Of a stretch of 64,000 nucleotides of DNA, positions 25,163-33,104 are shown piece after piece (position 1 is the first letter of the stretch; every line of letters begins with the position of its first letter). Source of the stretch: Marinilabiliaceae bacterium (GTDB lineage: Bacteria > Bacteroidota > Bacteroidia > Bacteroidales > Marinilabiliaceae); NCBI GenBank assembly GCA_016933045.1, contig JAFGBR010000040.1, positions 1 through 64,000 on the forward strand. The letters run 5' to 3'. A model generated the notes under the pieces. That model was not told where the DNA came from and did not search any database. It saw only the letters and a program-made list of their open reading frames with translations. The position numbers and the translations under genes were made by a program.

Positions 25163-26263
25163 ATGGTTAATTTAGATTTAAAACCTCTGTCGTTACCGGG
25201 GTTGGAGTTGAAAAGGCCCATTATAATTTCGGGTCCTTGTAGTGCCGAAACAGAAGAACAGACATTAGATACAGCAAAGCAGTTGGCTGCTAATGGAGTA
25301 AAAATATTCAGAGCCGGAATATGGAAACCTCGTACTCGTCCGGGAGCATTTGAAGGTGTTGGAACTGTTGGGTTACCCTGGTTGAAAAGGGTTAAGGAAG
25401 AAACGGGTATGTTTGTTGGGGTTGAGGTTGCTACTGCTCATCATGTTTATGAGGCGATTAAACATGGAATTGATTTGTTGTGGATTGGAGCTCGTACGTC
25501 GGCTAACCCATTTGCAGTACAGGAGGTGGCTGATGCTTTAAAAGGTGTTGATATACCTGTGTTGGTTAAAAATCCCGTTAACCCCGATTTGGAGTTGTGG
25601 ATTGGAGCTATAGAACGTATTAGTCAGGCCGGCATTAAGCAACTGGCAGCTATTCATCGCGGATTCTCTGCTTTCGAAAAGTCGGAATATCGTAATCATC
25701 CTCAATGGCAAATCCCTATCGAATTGCGTCGTCGTATTCCTAATTTGCCAATTATTACAGATCCAAGTCATATAACCGGTAAAAGAGATTTGATTTATGA
25801 TGTGGCTCAGGAAGCAATGGATTTAAACTTCGATGGTTTAATTATCGAATCTCATATTTGTCCCGAAAAGGCTTGGAGTGATGCTGCACAACAGTTAACA
25901 CCGGCCGATTTGAAGGTGATGTTGGATAAGTTAGTGTTGCGTCGTGCTGCTATTGGTGATACACCCCGGAATGAGCTCGATGATCTTCGTAAAAAAATTG
26001 ATCAGATTGATGCGAAATTACTGGAGATTTTTAAGGAACGAATGATGATTTCGGAACAGATTGGTAAATATAAATATGATAATAATATTACTATTCTTCA
26101 AACTCGCAGGTACGATGAGGTTATGAAAGACAGAATAAACAAGGCTCAAAAATATGGTTTGGGTGAGGAGTTTGTGAATAAAATGTTTGAAACCATTCAC
26201 GAAGAATCGATTCATCGTCAAAGTTTAGTGATGAATAAGGAACTTGCTAAAAAGGAAAAGTAA
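25163..26263 (+). CDS. Bifunctional DAHP synthase / chorismate mutase
   Basis: A 366-residue fusion. The N-terminal part (about 1-260) is a type I-beta DAHP synthase, the entry step of the shikimate pathway: IIISGPCSAETEEQ, GIWKPRTRPGAFEG, LWIGARTSANPFAVQE and ITDPSHITGKRDL. The C-terminal part (about 270-360) is an AroQ-type chorismate mutase: ELDDLRKKIDQIDAKLLEIF, then ERMMISEQIGKYK. This fusion is known in Porphyromonas and other Bacteroidota, where the mutase domain gives prephenate feedback. It follows the aminotransferase by 9 bases. Confidence 0.95.
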   Translation: MVNLDLKPLSLPGLELKRPIIISGPCSAETEEQTLDTAKQLAANGVKIFRAGIWKPRTRPGAFEGVGTVGLPWLKRVKEETGMFVGVEVATAHHVYEAIKHGIDLLWIGARTSANPFAVQEVADALKGVDIPVLVKNPVNPDLELWIGAIERISQAGIKQLAAIHRGFSAFEKSEYRNHPQWQIPIELRRRIPNLPIITDPSHITGKRDLIYDVAQEAMDLNFDGLIIESHICPEKAWSDAAQQLTPADLKVMLDKLVLRRAAIGDTPRNELDDLRKKIDQIDAKLLEIFKERMMISEQIGKYKYDNNITILQTRRYDEVMKDRINKAQKYGLGEEFVNKMFETIHEESIHRQSLVMNKELAKKEK

Positions 26264-26384
26264 ATTTTTGTGTTTTTGAAAATAAAAGAGGCTGTTTGAA
26301 ATCGTTTATTATTCCTGTTTTCACGGTTATGATAATAGTATAAATTTTCGGACAGTATACTTTTTACTTAATACTCAATAAACA

Positions 26385-27161
26385 ATGAAAATATGTGTTT
26401 TAGGTGCCGGTAAAATGGGAACCTGGTTAACAGATGCTTTATGCTTAAATCATGAGGTGGCAATTTTTGATACTGATAAGTCGCGTTTGAAATATGTTTT
26501 TAACACACAGCGGTTAATTTCGTTAGAAGAGGTGCGCCAGTTCGATCCTGAATTGCTAATTAATGCTGTTGTGTTAAAGTATACGATAGATGCTTTTAAA
26601 GAAATATTGCCATATCTGTCTAAAACATGTATTTTATCTGATATTGCATCGGTAAAGACGGGCATAAGGGAGTTTTATGAAAATTCGGGGATGCGGTTTG
26701 TGTCAACTCACCCAATGTTCGGGCCAACATTTGCCAATTTAAAGGATTTGAGTGAGCATCATGCCATAATTATATCAGAATCGGACGAAGAGGGCAAAGC
26801 ATTTTTTAGGGAGTTTTATGGTAGTTTAGGATTGAGTATTCACGATTATACATTCGAAGGACACGACCATACAACAGCGTATTCATTATCAATTCCTTTT
26901 TCGTCGTCGTTGGTGTTTGCAGCATGTATGAAAAAACAGGATGCGCCGGGAACAACGTTTCAAAAACATTTGAACATAGCTCGCGGATTGTTGTCGGAAG
27001 ATGATTATCTGTTGTCGGAGATTTTATTTAATCCATATACATACGAACAGGTTGAAAATATTAGGTACGAACTTAAACTTTTGCTTCAGTTAATTAGTTC
27101 AAAAGATACTGATGGTATGAAGCAATTTTTGAAAAAGGTTCGTCAGAATATTAGTAAATAA
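26385..27161 (+). CDS. tyrA: Prephenate dehydrogenase
   Basis: A 258-residue NAD(P)-dependent enzyme making 4-hydroxyphenylpyruvate from prephenate for tyrosine synthesis. The Rossmann start is [31 protein letters not shown] and [20 protein letters not shown] are the catalytic TyrA block. It lacks an ACT domain, so feedback must act elsewhere. It lies 121 bases after the DAHP synthase gene with no terminator between, so it is probably the last gene of the attenuator-controlled operon, although a separate promoter is possible. Confidence 0.92.
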   Translation: MKICVLGAGKMGTWLTDALCLNHEVAIFDTDKSRLKYVFNTQRLISLEEVRQFDPELLINAVVLKYTIDAFKEILPYLSKTCILSDIASVKTGIREFYENSGMRFVSTHPMFGPTFANLKDLSEHHAIIISESDEEGKAFFREFYGSLGLSIHDYTFEGHDHTTAYSLSIPFSSSLVFAACMKKQDAPGTTFQKHLNIARGLLSEDDYLLSEILFNPYTYEQVENIRYELKLLLQLISSKDTDGMKQFLKKVRQNISK

Positions 27162-27196
27162 TATTTAATACCTCTTTAACTACTTATTTTCAAATT

Positions 27197-27745
27197 ATGT
27201 TTGAAGACATTAAAGTCATATATAAAAATGATCCGGCAGCTAAGGGGATACAGTTTATTCTGTATCCTGGTTTTCATGCCATTGTAATGCACCGGTACGT
27301 TGCACATCCGTTGTATAATATGCACCTTCGTTTTTGGGCACGTTTAGTTTCTCAAATATCGCGTTTTATGACAGGTATAGAGATTCATCCGGGAGCGAAA
27401 ATAGGGAAAGGATTTTTCATCGATCATGGAAGTGCAATTGTAATAGGAGAAACGGCTGAGCTTGGCGAAAACTGTATTGTTTTTCATAATGTAACCATTG
27501 GAGGTACCGGTAAGCATCAGGGTAAAAGACATCCAACTGTTGGTGATAATGTGCTATTTGGAACCGGTGCAACGGTTTTGGGGCCAATTAAAATTGGGAA
27601 TAACGTTAAAATTGGTGCCGAAACAGTAGTTATTATGCACGATGTACCCAATAATTGTACTGTTGTTGGTGCTCCAGGCAGGATTGTTAAGCTTAATGGG
27701 TTAAAGATAGATATGCCTTTGGAACGAACTAAAGAGGTTGAGTGA
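27197..27745 (+). CDS. cysE: Serine O-acetyltransferase
   Basis: A 182-residue left-handed beta-helix acyltransferase, the short (EpsC-like) form of CysE, making O-acetylserine for cysteine synthesis. [20 protein letters not shown], then [20 protein letters not shown], then [20 protein letters not shown] are the hexapeptide-repeat catalytic core with the active-site His and Asp. GAPGRIVK ends the repeat region. The stop overlaps the GTG start of mnmA by 4 bases, coupling cysteine supply to a sulfur-transfer enzyme. It lies 35 bases after tyrA and might share its transcript. Confidence 0.93.
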   Translation: MFEDIKVIYKNDPAAKGIQFILYPGFHAIVMHRYVAHPLYNMHLRFWARLVSQISRFMTGIEIHPGAKIGKGFFIDHGSAIVIGETAELGENCIVFHNVTIGGTGKHQGKRHPTVGDNVLFGTGATVLGPIKIGNNVKIGAETVVIMHDVPNNCTVVGAPGRIVKLNGLKIDMPLERTKEVE

Positions 27746-28782
27746 TAGAAAAAAAAGAAAAAATATTGTTAGCAATGAGTGGTGGCACTGACAGTTCGGT
27801 AGCCGCCATTTTGCTTTTAGAGCAAGGGTATGAGGTGGAAGGTGTTACATTGATAACCTATTCGGCAGATGCTGTTTTTATATCAGAAGCCAAAGCATTG
27901 GCCGATAAGTTAGGTATTAATCACCATGTTTTGGATGTAAGAAATGAGTTTAAAGAAATTGTAGTTGATTATTTTATTGATGAATACCGAAAAGGACGAA
28001 CTCCTAATCCTTGCATAAGGTGTAATGAAAAATTAAAATGGGCATCACTTGTTCGTTTGGCCGATAAACTAGGTATTGTGAAAATTGCTACGGGGCATTA
28101 TGTTAATTTGGATGTGCGCGATTCATATTTTTATATAATAAAGGGGAAAGATAAAATTAAAGACCAGTCATATTTTTTATGGCATCTGCCTCAATTGGTT
28201 TTAAAAAGGGCATATTTTCCATTAGGGCAGTTGACCAAAAGTGAAGTAAAATATATTGCTAAGGATAGAGGCTATTTGAAACTGTTGGAGAAAAAAGAGA
28301 GCATGGGCGTTTGCTTTTTGGAAGGAACTGATGTGTCGTCATTCTTGAAGGAAGCTATATCTGAGGTACAGGGTTATATAGTTGACTTTGATGGCGAGAT
28401 ATTAGGAAACCATAATGGAACCCCATTTTACACCATAGGACAGAAACGCGGATTAAATTTAACCAAATCGGCTAATGTTTGTGTTGTGAAAATTGATGTA
28501 GATGAGAATAAGCTGATAGTTGATAACCCCGATAGTTTATGGTGCGACAATGTGAGAATTGAAAATTTCTCGTTTGTTAATAAAGATGAGGTTGATGAGG
28601 CAAAATCATATAATGTTAGAATTAGAGGTTTGGATCGGGTTCCTTATCATAAGGCATGGTTGAAGGTTATTGGTGACGATTTGGTAATATATTTTGAAGA
28701 AAAGGTTTGGGCATTAACTCCCGGACAAAGTATTGTTGTTTACGATGACGATCGATTGATTGGAGGGGGTGTTTTTTATTGA
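27742..28782 (+). CDS. mnmA: tRNA-specific 2-thiouridylase MnmA
   Basis: A 346-residue enzyme that thiolates U34 of tRNA-Lys, -Glu and -Gln. PP-loop SGGTDS lies at residues 13-18. The first catalytic Cys is in [14 protein letters not shown], the second in [20 protein letters not shown] and the C-terminal beta barrel complete the family pattern. Translation starts at GTG 27742 inside the cysE stop (GTGA overlap). The gene is followed by the palindromic 21-bp repeats, not by an ordinary terminator. Bacteroidota often have two MnmA-like paralogues; this could be either. Confidence 0.9.
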   Translation: MIEKKEKILLAMSGGTDSSVAAILLLEQGYEVEGVTLITYSADAVFISEAKALADKLGINHHVLDVRNEFKEIVVDYFIDEYRKGRTPNPCIRCNEKLKWASLVRLADKLGIVKIATGHYVNLDVRDSYFYIIKGKDKIKDQSYFLWHLPQLVLKRAYFPLGQLTKSEVKYIAKDRGYLKLLEKKESMGVCFLEGTDVSSFLKEAISEVQGYIVDFDGEILGNHNGTPFYTIGQKRGLNLTKSANVCVVKIDVDENKLIVDNPDSLWCDNVRIENFSFVNKDEVDEAKSYNVRIRGLDRVPYHKAWLKVIGDDLVIYFEEKVWALTPGQSIVVYDDDRLIGGGVFY

Positions 28783-28841
28783 TTTTATTTCATGCCTGCG
28801 ATGACAGGAATAAGTATATATTCAGTTTTTCCCCTAATTTT

Positions 28842-29022
28842 GTCCTTTGAAAGGGTAAATGTTGTTTCTGAAGAGCAAAAAAAAACTCCTGAAAGGGTAA
28901 AAAGCTCTTCTGAAAGGGTCATAAGTTCCCCTGAAGGGGTTATAAGCTACCCGGGGAGGGTAAAATATTCCCTGGGGAGGGTAAAATGTTCCCCGAGAGG
29001 GGTAAAAGTATCCCGGGACTAG
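28842..29022. repeat. Eight phased 21-bp palindromic tandem repeats
   Basis: The core GGGT recurs at exact 21-base steps: 28853, (degenerate at 28874), 28895, 28916, 28937, 28958, 28979, 29000. Each unit has a short palindrome, growing from CCTGAAAGG through CCCCTGAAGGGG to CCCCGAGAGGGG, followed by TAAAA/TATAA. The block is much richer in GC than its surroundings. It lies between the convergent mnmA and PfkB-kinase genes. Read forward in one frame it encodes heptads such as SPEGVIS and SSERVIS within a 76-codon frame from ATG 28792. Translation is doubtful. Confidence 0.85.
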
Positions 29023-29086
29023 TAAATATAAGTGTTTTCAAGTTTTTATTTTGTTATTGCTTGTATTAGTAAAAGCTGCGTTTTTT

Positions 29087-30001
29087 CTAATAGCAAACTC
29101 TCAATGTAGCAAAATCGGTAGAAATATAATTATCGAAACTCAAACAAACTTCAGTGGCAAAATCGATACCACTTTGAATTATTTTTTCCCAATGATGAAG
29201 TTTAATATTGGCAATATCATTATTTAACGATGCTATTGCATGAGTAATTCCGGCGTTGAAGTTATCGCCTGCCCCAATTGTACTAAGCGGTTTTATGGTT
29301 GGGACATGAAAGTGATAAATATGATTATTAGTAAAAAAATCGACGCCTTTGGCTGCCGATGTAATAATCACTTTTTTGCATAAAGGAAGAAGTATTGTTT
29401 TGATTTGATCAGAAGAGTTTATATTAAACAGGTTCTCAACATCTTCATTACTTGCCTTAATAATGTTAGCTAACTGCATGTTTTTTTTCACTGCACTAAT
29501 TATATCTTCGTTCTGTTGATTCGTTTTTCGGAAGTTTGGGTCGTATATAATGGTAGATCCGGCTTTTTTGGCTCGTGTTACAATATTATAAACCTGGTTG
29601 CGAATGATGGGATTAATGCTGAAGAATGATCCAAACAGTATGATGTCTGATGGGAGAAAATCGTTTGGCGACAATAAAATACGATTATCGGGATAGTTTT
29701 TGTAAAATTCGTAGCCGGCATCGTTATTATCATTTAAAAATGCCATTGCTAATGGGGTTTGACCGTTGCTAAACCGTTTTATATAATCAGTTTTGATATG
29801 ATTCTTAGCTAAAAAACTAAGAATCATATCGCCTGACTTATCATTTCCAATCTCGGATATAAAATAGACTTCGTGTTTGCACCTAGCAAGCGATACCATG
29901 GCGTTTAAAATACTTCCGCCTGCTTTTAAAGCTTTGGGTTCGTTGTTTTTTATTATTAAATCGAGAACCGTTTCACCTATTCCAAATATCCGGGGTTTCA
30001 T
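29087..30001 (-). CDS. PfkB-family sugar kinase
   Basis: A 304-residue ribokinase-fold kinase. It starts at ATG 30001 (MKPRIFGIGETVLDLI), 2 bases after the previous gene's stop. KAGGSILNAMVSLARC is the N-terminal PfkB substrate motif, and STIGAGDNFNAGITHAI is the C-terminal motif with the catalytic Asp and anion hole. The substrate is not predictable; ribose, fructose, adenosine or keto-deoxy sugars are all used in this family. It closes the dus-SIS-isochorismatase-kinase operon. A perfect 14-bp hairpin lies inside the gene at 29795-29830. Confidence 0.88.
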   Translation of the reverse strand: MKPRIFGIGETVLDLIIKNNEPKALKAGGSILNAMVSLARCKHEVYFISEIGNDKSGDMILSFLAKNHIKTDYIKRFSNGQTPLAMAFLNDNNDAGYEFYKNYPDNRILLSPNDFLPSDIILFGSFFSINPIIRNQVYNIVTRAKKAGSTIIYDPNFRKTNQQNEDIISAVKKNMQLANIIKASNEDVENLFNINSSDQIKTILLPLCKKVIITSAAKGVDFFTNNHIYHFHVPTIKPLSTIGAGDNFNAGITHAIASLNNDIANIKLHHWEKIIQSGIDFATEVCLSFDNYISTDFATLRVCY

Positions 30002-30003
30002 AT

Positions 30004-30546
30004 TTATTTTACCAGTTTCGAAATTGCTTTGAATGCATCGTTTCCTGCGTAACGGCAAAGTTCAAAAAGTATTGATTCGTAACTCGAAACGATAACGCCC
30101 TCCTGGCGTAAACGCTCCATGGCAATTCGTTTGTTCTCGGGATTGCGTGAGGCTACACAATCTTCTATTATTACAGGTGTGAATCCTCTCTCTTTTAAGT
30201 CGATTGCTGTTTGAAGTACACAGATGTGCGATTCAATTCCGGCAATTATTACCGAGCGTTTTTTACTGGTTTCTATGTGTTCCATAAAGGTTGGTTCATC
30301 GCAGCAGCTAAAAGCAATTTTTTCGCTGTGGTAATGACTCTCAACCAAAGCCTGAATTGAGTTAATTGTTTCACCCAGTCCTTTTTTGTATTGTTCGGTA
30401 ACTATAATCGGCACATGTAAAATTGAAAGGCCTTCAATTAATAATTTCACATTTTTTTCAAGTGTTGTATTTTCGTGAATAACAGGAAATAATCGTTCCT
30501 GAATATCAACAATAACACCAATGGCTGATTCTTTTAAAATTCTCAT
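30004..30546 (-). CDS. Isochorismatase-family hydrolase
   Basis: A 180-residue cysteine hydrolase of the isochorismatase/nicotinamidase fold. Catalytic Asp is in GVIVDIQERLFPVI (near residue 14), the Lys lies in the segment around HYHSEKIAFS, and the nucleophile Cys is in IAGIESHICVLQTAIDL. These features and the length match the YcaC-like group, whose substrates are mostly unknown. It lies 11 bases after the SIS gene and 2 bases before the kinase gene, so the three are translated from one message. It is probably not a siderophore enzyme, as no such genes are near. Confidence 0.88.
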   Translation of the reverse strand: MRILKESAIGVIVDIQERLFPVIHENTTLEKNVKLLIEGLSILHVPIIVTEQYKKGLGETINSIQALVESHYHSEKIAFSCCDEPTFMEHIETSKKRSVIIAGIESHICVLQTAIDLKERGFTPVIIEDCVASRNPENKRIAMERLRQEGVIVSSYESILFELCRYAGNDAFKAISKLVK

Positions 30547-30557
30547 AATGTCACAAA

Positions 30558-31184
30558 TTATTTTTCATTGTTGATGCCGGCAGCAACTCTGGATTTTTGT
30601 CCTAAATATCCTCCATGATGTCGTTTCGCATAATCGGCATTCGTAAAGTTTATTTTCTTCATTAGTAACACCACTAAAACGTCGCCCATTACCGTCATAA
30701 CTGTGGTTGATGTTGTAGGCGTTAATCCTAATGTGCATACTTCTTTCGGGTTGCCTGTGTAAAGAAATACTTCGTTTTCGGTAGCAAGGGGTGAATTGGG
30801 GTTGCTGGTAATAACAATAATTGGCACTGTATCCCATAAGTTACGGGTTAACCCAATCAGCTCAAGTATCTCTCTTGTTTTTCCCGAGTTTGATATTACC
30901 AAAAGCACATCGTTGGGTTGAATCACGCCTAAATCGCCATGTTGAGCTTCACTTGGATGCAAAAAAACTGATGGGGTACCAGTTGAACTGAATGTGGTTG
31001 CCATGTTTAGCGCTATCTGTCCTGCTTTTCCCATCCCACTGGTAATAAGCTTGCCCTTTTTTACATGTACTTGATCATGAATAAGATTAACAGCCTTGAT
31101 AATATTCTCATCGGCCGGAATGTTATTGATAGCATCGGACTCTTGCTGAATGATTGCTTTAATTTCTTCAATTTCTTTTATCAT
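30558..31184 (-). CDS. SIS-domain sugar-phosphate isomerase (KdsD/GutQ-like, no CBS domains)
   Basis: A 208-residue protein with one sugar-isomerase (SIS) domain. ATG at 31184 gives the start MIKEIEEIKAIIQQE; an upstream in-frame extension of 15 codons looks artefactual. LITSGMGKAGQIALNMATTF, HPSEAQHGDLGVI and LLVISNSGKTREILEL are the SIS phosphosugar-binding motifs and resemble arabinose-5-phosphate isomerase, but the tandem CBS domains of KdsD are absent. It could supply a keto-aldose phosphate for the neighbouring PfkB kinase pathway or for KDO synthesis. Confidence 0.85.
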   Translation of the reverse strand: MIKEIEEIKAIIQQESDAINNIPADENIIKAVNLIHDQVHVKKGKLITSGMGKAGQIALNMATTFSSTGTPSVFLHPSEAQHGDLGVIQPNDVLLVISNSGKTREILELIGLTRNLWDTVPIIVITSNPNSPLATENEVFLYTGNPKEVCTLGLTPTTSTTVMTVMGDVLVVLLMKKINFTNADYAKRHHGGYLGQKSRVAAGINNEK

Positions 31185-31234
31185 AGTGTATTTGCGTTGT
31201 TCGAATGTCAAAGTTATCTCTTTTTGCAAAATAA

Positions 31235-32194
31235 TTAGCTAATTGCATCTTCAATAAATGGAGTTTGAAACATTTCATCAGCCCAGGCAGTATAGTTTTT
31301 TGTGGTTTGTTTTTTTGCCATTTTTCGAAATTTTCGTTTTCCATCTGCAAAGCTGTTTGACAGATATGTCCATAAGTTAATGGTTAGGTTTCTTTCTACA
31401 TTTTTATCTGTAACGTGATTTGCAACAAGATCAAAATAGGTGTCATGAAATATTTTTAGCTGTTTTCGTCTGTCGTTTTCGGTATTTTTATTTATTTCAT
31501 TTATCAACCAGGGAGATGTGAGAATACCACGGCCAATCATCCATCCTTTTGCATTTGGGAATCTGTTTTTTAATTTAATGTATTCGTCGTATTTAGTTAT
31601 GTCTCCGTTGCCAATAATGTTTATTTTTGATAATTTGAGGATTTTCTCAAACTCGTCCCAGTCGGGATTACCTTTGTATTGTTGTTTGGCAGTTCGTGGA
31701 TGTATAATTATTTCTTTTATTGGAAACTGATTTAAAATTTCAATAATACTGTTCCAATTGTCTTTTAATTCAACACCAAGTCTCATTTTTACAGATAAAT
31801 GAATATTTGGCAATTGATTGAAAAATGTAGTTAACATCGACGATAACATGTCTGGTTTTAACAAAAGTCCACTTCCCATGTTTTTATTGACTATTGGTGG
31901 GTGTGGGCATCCCAGATTTAAATTTATTTCGTTGTACCCTAATTCGTAAACATCTCTGCCGAATTGCACTAAGAAATCGGAATTATTGGTTATTACCTGG
32001 GGTATTATTTTGATGTTGTTATTTAATTCATTGTTTAGTTCGGTTGTTAGTTTTGGAGTGTAGTAACGTTTTTTATCGTGTTCAAAAAAAGGGGTGAAAT
32101 ATTTATCAATACCTCCGTAAACATCATTATAAGCCTTTCGGTAAAATGGAGTTGTGAAGCTTTGTAACGGAGCAAAATATATTGAATTTGACAT
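31235..32194 (-). CDS. tRNA-dihydrouridine synthase family protein
   Basis: A 319-residue FMN TIM-barrel enzyme reducing uridines in tRNA D-loops. IYFAPLQSFTTPFYRKAY is the flavin-binding start. EINLNLGCPHPPIVNKNMGS holds the catalytic Cys (LGCP). SVKMRLGVE, IIIHPRTAKQQYKG and GNGDI are the FMN phosphate motifs, with MIGRGILTSPWL at the barrel end. It is closest to DusC-like members by feel. It is the first gene of the minus-strand group and is divergent from the methyltransferase gene. Confidence 0.92.
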   Translation of the reverse strand: MSNSIYFAPLQSFTTPFYRKAYNDVYGGIDKYFTPFFEHDKKRYYTPKLTTELNNELNNNIKIIPQVITNNSDFLVQFGRDVYELGYNEINLNLGCPHPPIVNKNMGSGLLLKPDMLSSMLTTFFNQLPNIHLSVKMRLGVELKDNWNSIIEILNQFPIKEIIIHPRTAKQQYKGNPDWDEFEKILKLSKINIIGNGDITKYDEYIKLKNRFPNAKGWMIGRGILTSPWLINEINKNTENDRRKQLKIFHDTYFDLVANHVTDKNVERNLTINLWTYLSNSFADGKRKFRKMAKKQTTKNYTAWADEMFQTPFIEDAIS

Positions 32195-32213
32195 GTTTTA
32201 TTATTTGATGGTG

Positions 32214-32220
32214 CAAAATA
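32214..32220 (-). promoter_or_regulatory. Possible -7 box for the dus operon
   Basis: On the minus strand TATTTTG is one base short of TAnnTTTG. It would give a leader of about 13 bases before the ATG at 32194. Confidence 0.35.
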
Positions 32221-32256
32221 AGCTTAATGCCTTTAAGTAGCCATATTTCTTTGAAG

Positions 32257-32264
32257 TATCTTTG
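32257..32264 (+). promoter_or_regulatory. -7 box giving a near-leaderless methyltransferase mRNA
   Basis: TATCTTTG matches the Bacteroidota -7 consensus exactly. Counting seven bases on places +1 near 32271, and the first ATG is at 32273. Confidence 0.6.
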
Positions 32265-32272
32265 TAAAAAAA

Positions 32273-32995
32273 ATGATGATGAATCAGGATCCGTTTGGCT
32301 TGGCTTGTTTCGAGTATTATAATGGTAATAAAACAGCCAAAATAAAAGTAATCTCCGATTTGGTTGAGGACGATTATATACCCGTTAAGCATTTATTTCG
32401 TAATTATGATGAGATGCCTGATGTTGAGCAAAAAGCACTCGATTTATGCAATGGTTATATACTTGACGTAGGAGCAGGAGCCGGTGCTCATGCACTTTAT
32501 TTGCAATCGAAGGGGGAAAGTGTGGTGGCGGTTGATTCAAGTGAACTTGCTTGCGAAGTAATGGAAAAAAGAGGTGTTGAAAATGTTATTCAAACCGATT
32601 TTTTCGATTGGCAAACCAATATGCAATTCGATACTATTTTAATGATGATGAACGGAATAGGTTTAGTTGGTGAACTTGAACGATTACCCGTTTTTTTAAA
32701 AAAAATTAAAGAACTGCTAAAACCAAATGGCGCAGTAATTGTTGATAGTTCAGATATTTGTTATTTGTTTGAGGATGAAGATACCGAAGAACTGCCCGAA
32801 ATGATGGATAATTATTATGGTGAAGTGGAGTACCAGATGCTATATAAACAGGCAAAAACAGATAGGTTTAAATGGTTGTTTATTGATTCGAAAATGCTTA
32901 CCTTCTTTGCTAATGAGAATGGATTTAATTGCAATATTATATATGAAGGTGAGCATTATGAGTATTTGGCTGAATTAAAAGTGGCTGATAAATAA
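32273..32995 (+). CDS. Class I SAM-dependent methyltransferase
   Basis: A 240-residue methyltransferase. The SAM-binding motif I is ILDVGAGAGAHALYLQSKG (about residues 63-81). The acidic end of the second strand is VVAVDSSELACEVM, and motif IV is TILMMMNGIGLVGELERLP. The substrate is unknown. It begins with two adjacent ATG codons (32273 and 32276) immediately after a strong -7 box, so the transcript probably has almost no leader. The gene stands alone, divergent from the dus operon. Confidence 0.88.
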   Translation: MMMNQDPFGLACFEYYNGNKTAKIKVISDLVEDDYIPVKHLFRNYDEMPDVEQKALDLCNGYILDVGAGAGAHALYLQSKGESVVAVDSSELACEVMEKRGVENVIQTDFFDWQTNMQFDTILMMMNGIGLVGELERLPVFLKKIKELLKPNGAVIVDSSDICYLFEDEDTEELPEMMDNYYGEVEYQMLYKQAKTDRFKWLFIDSKMLTFFANENGFNCNIIYEGEHYEYLAELKVADK

Positions 32996-33104
32996 TATTT
33001 TGGTATATTAAAGGTTTAATGCCTTCAATTGGTCAAATGATTTTTTGTGTTTATAACTATTTGCATGGTTGTGCGTAAAAACATATTCAATTAAAGTTTT
33101 TGGT

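Noticed and set aside
28842-29022. CRISPR array
   Set aside because: The units are contiguous 21-mers with no unique spacers and no cas genes nearby.
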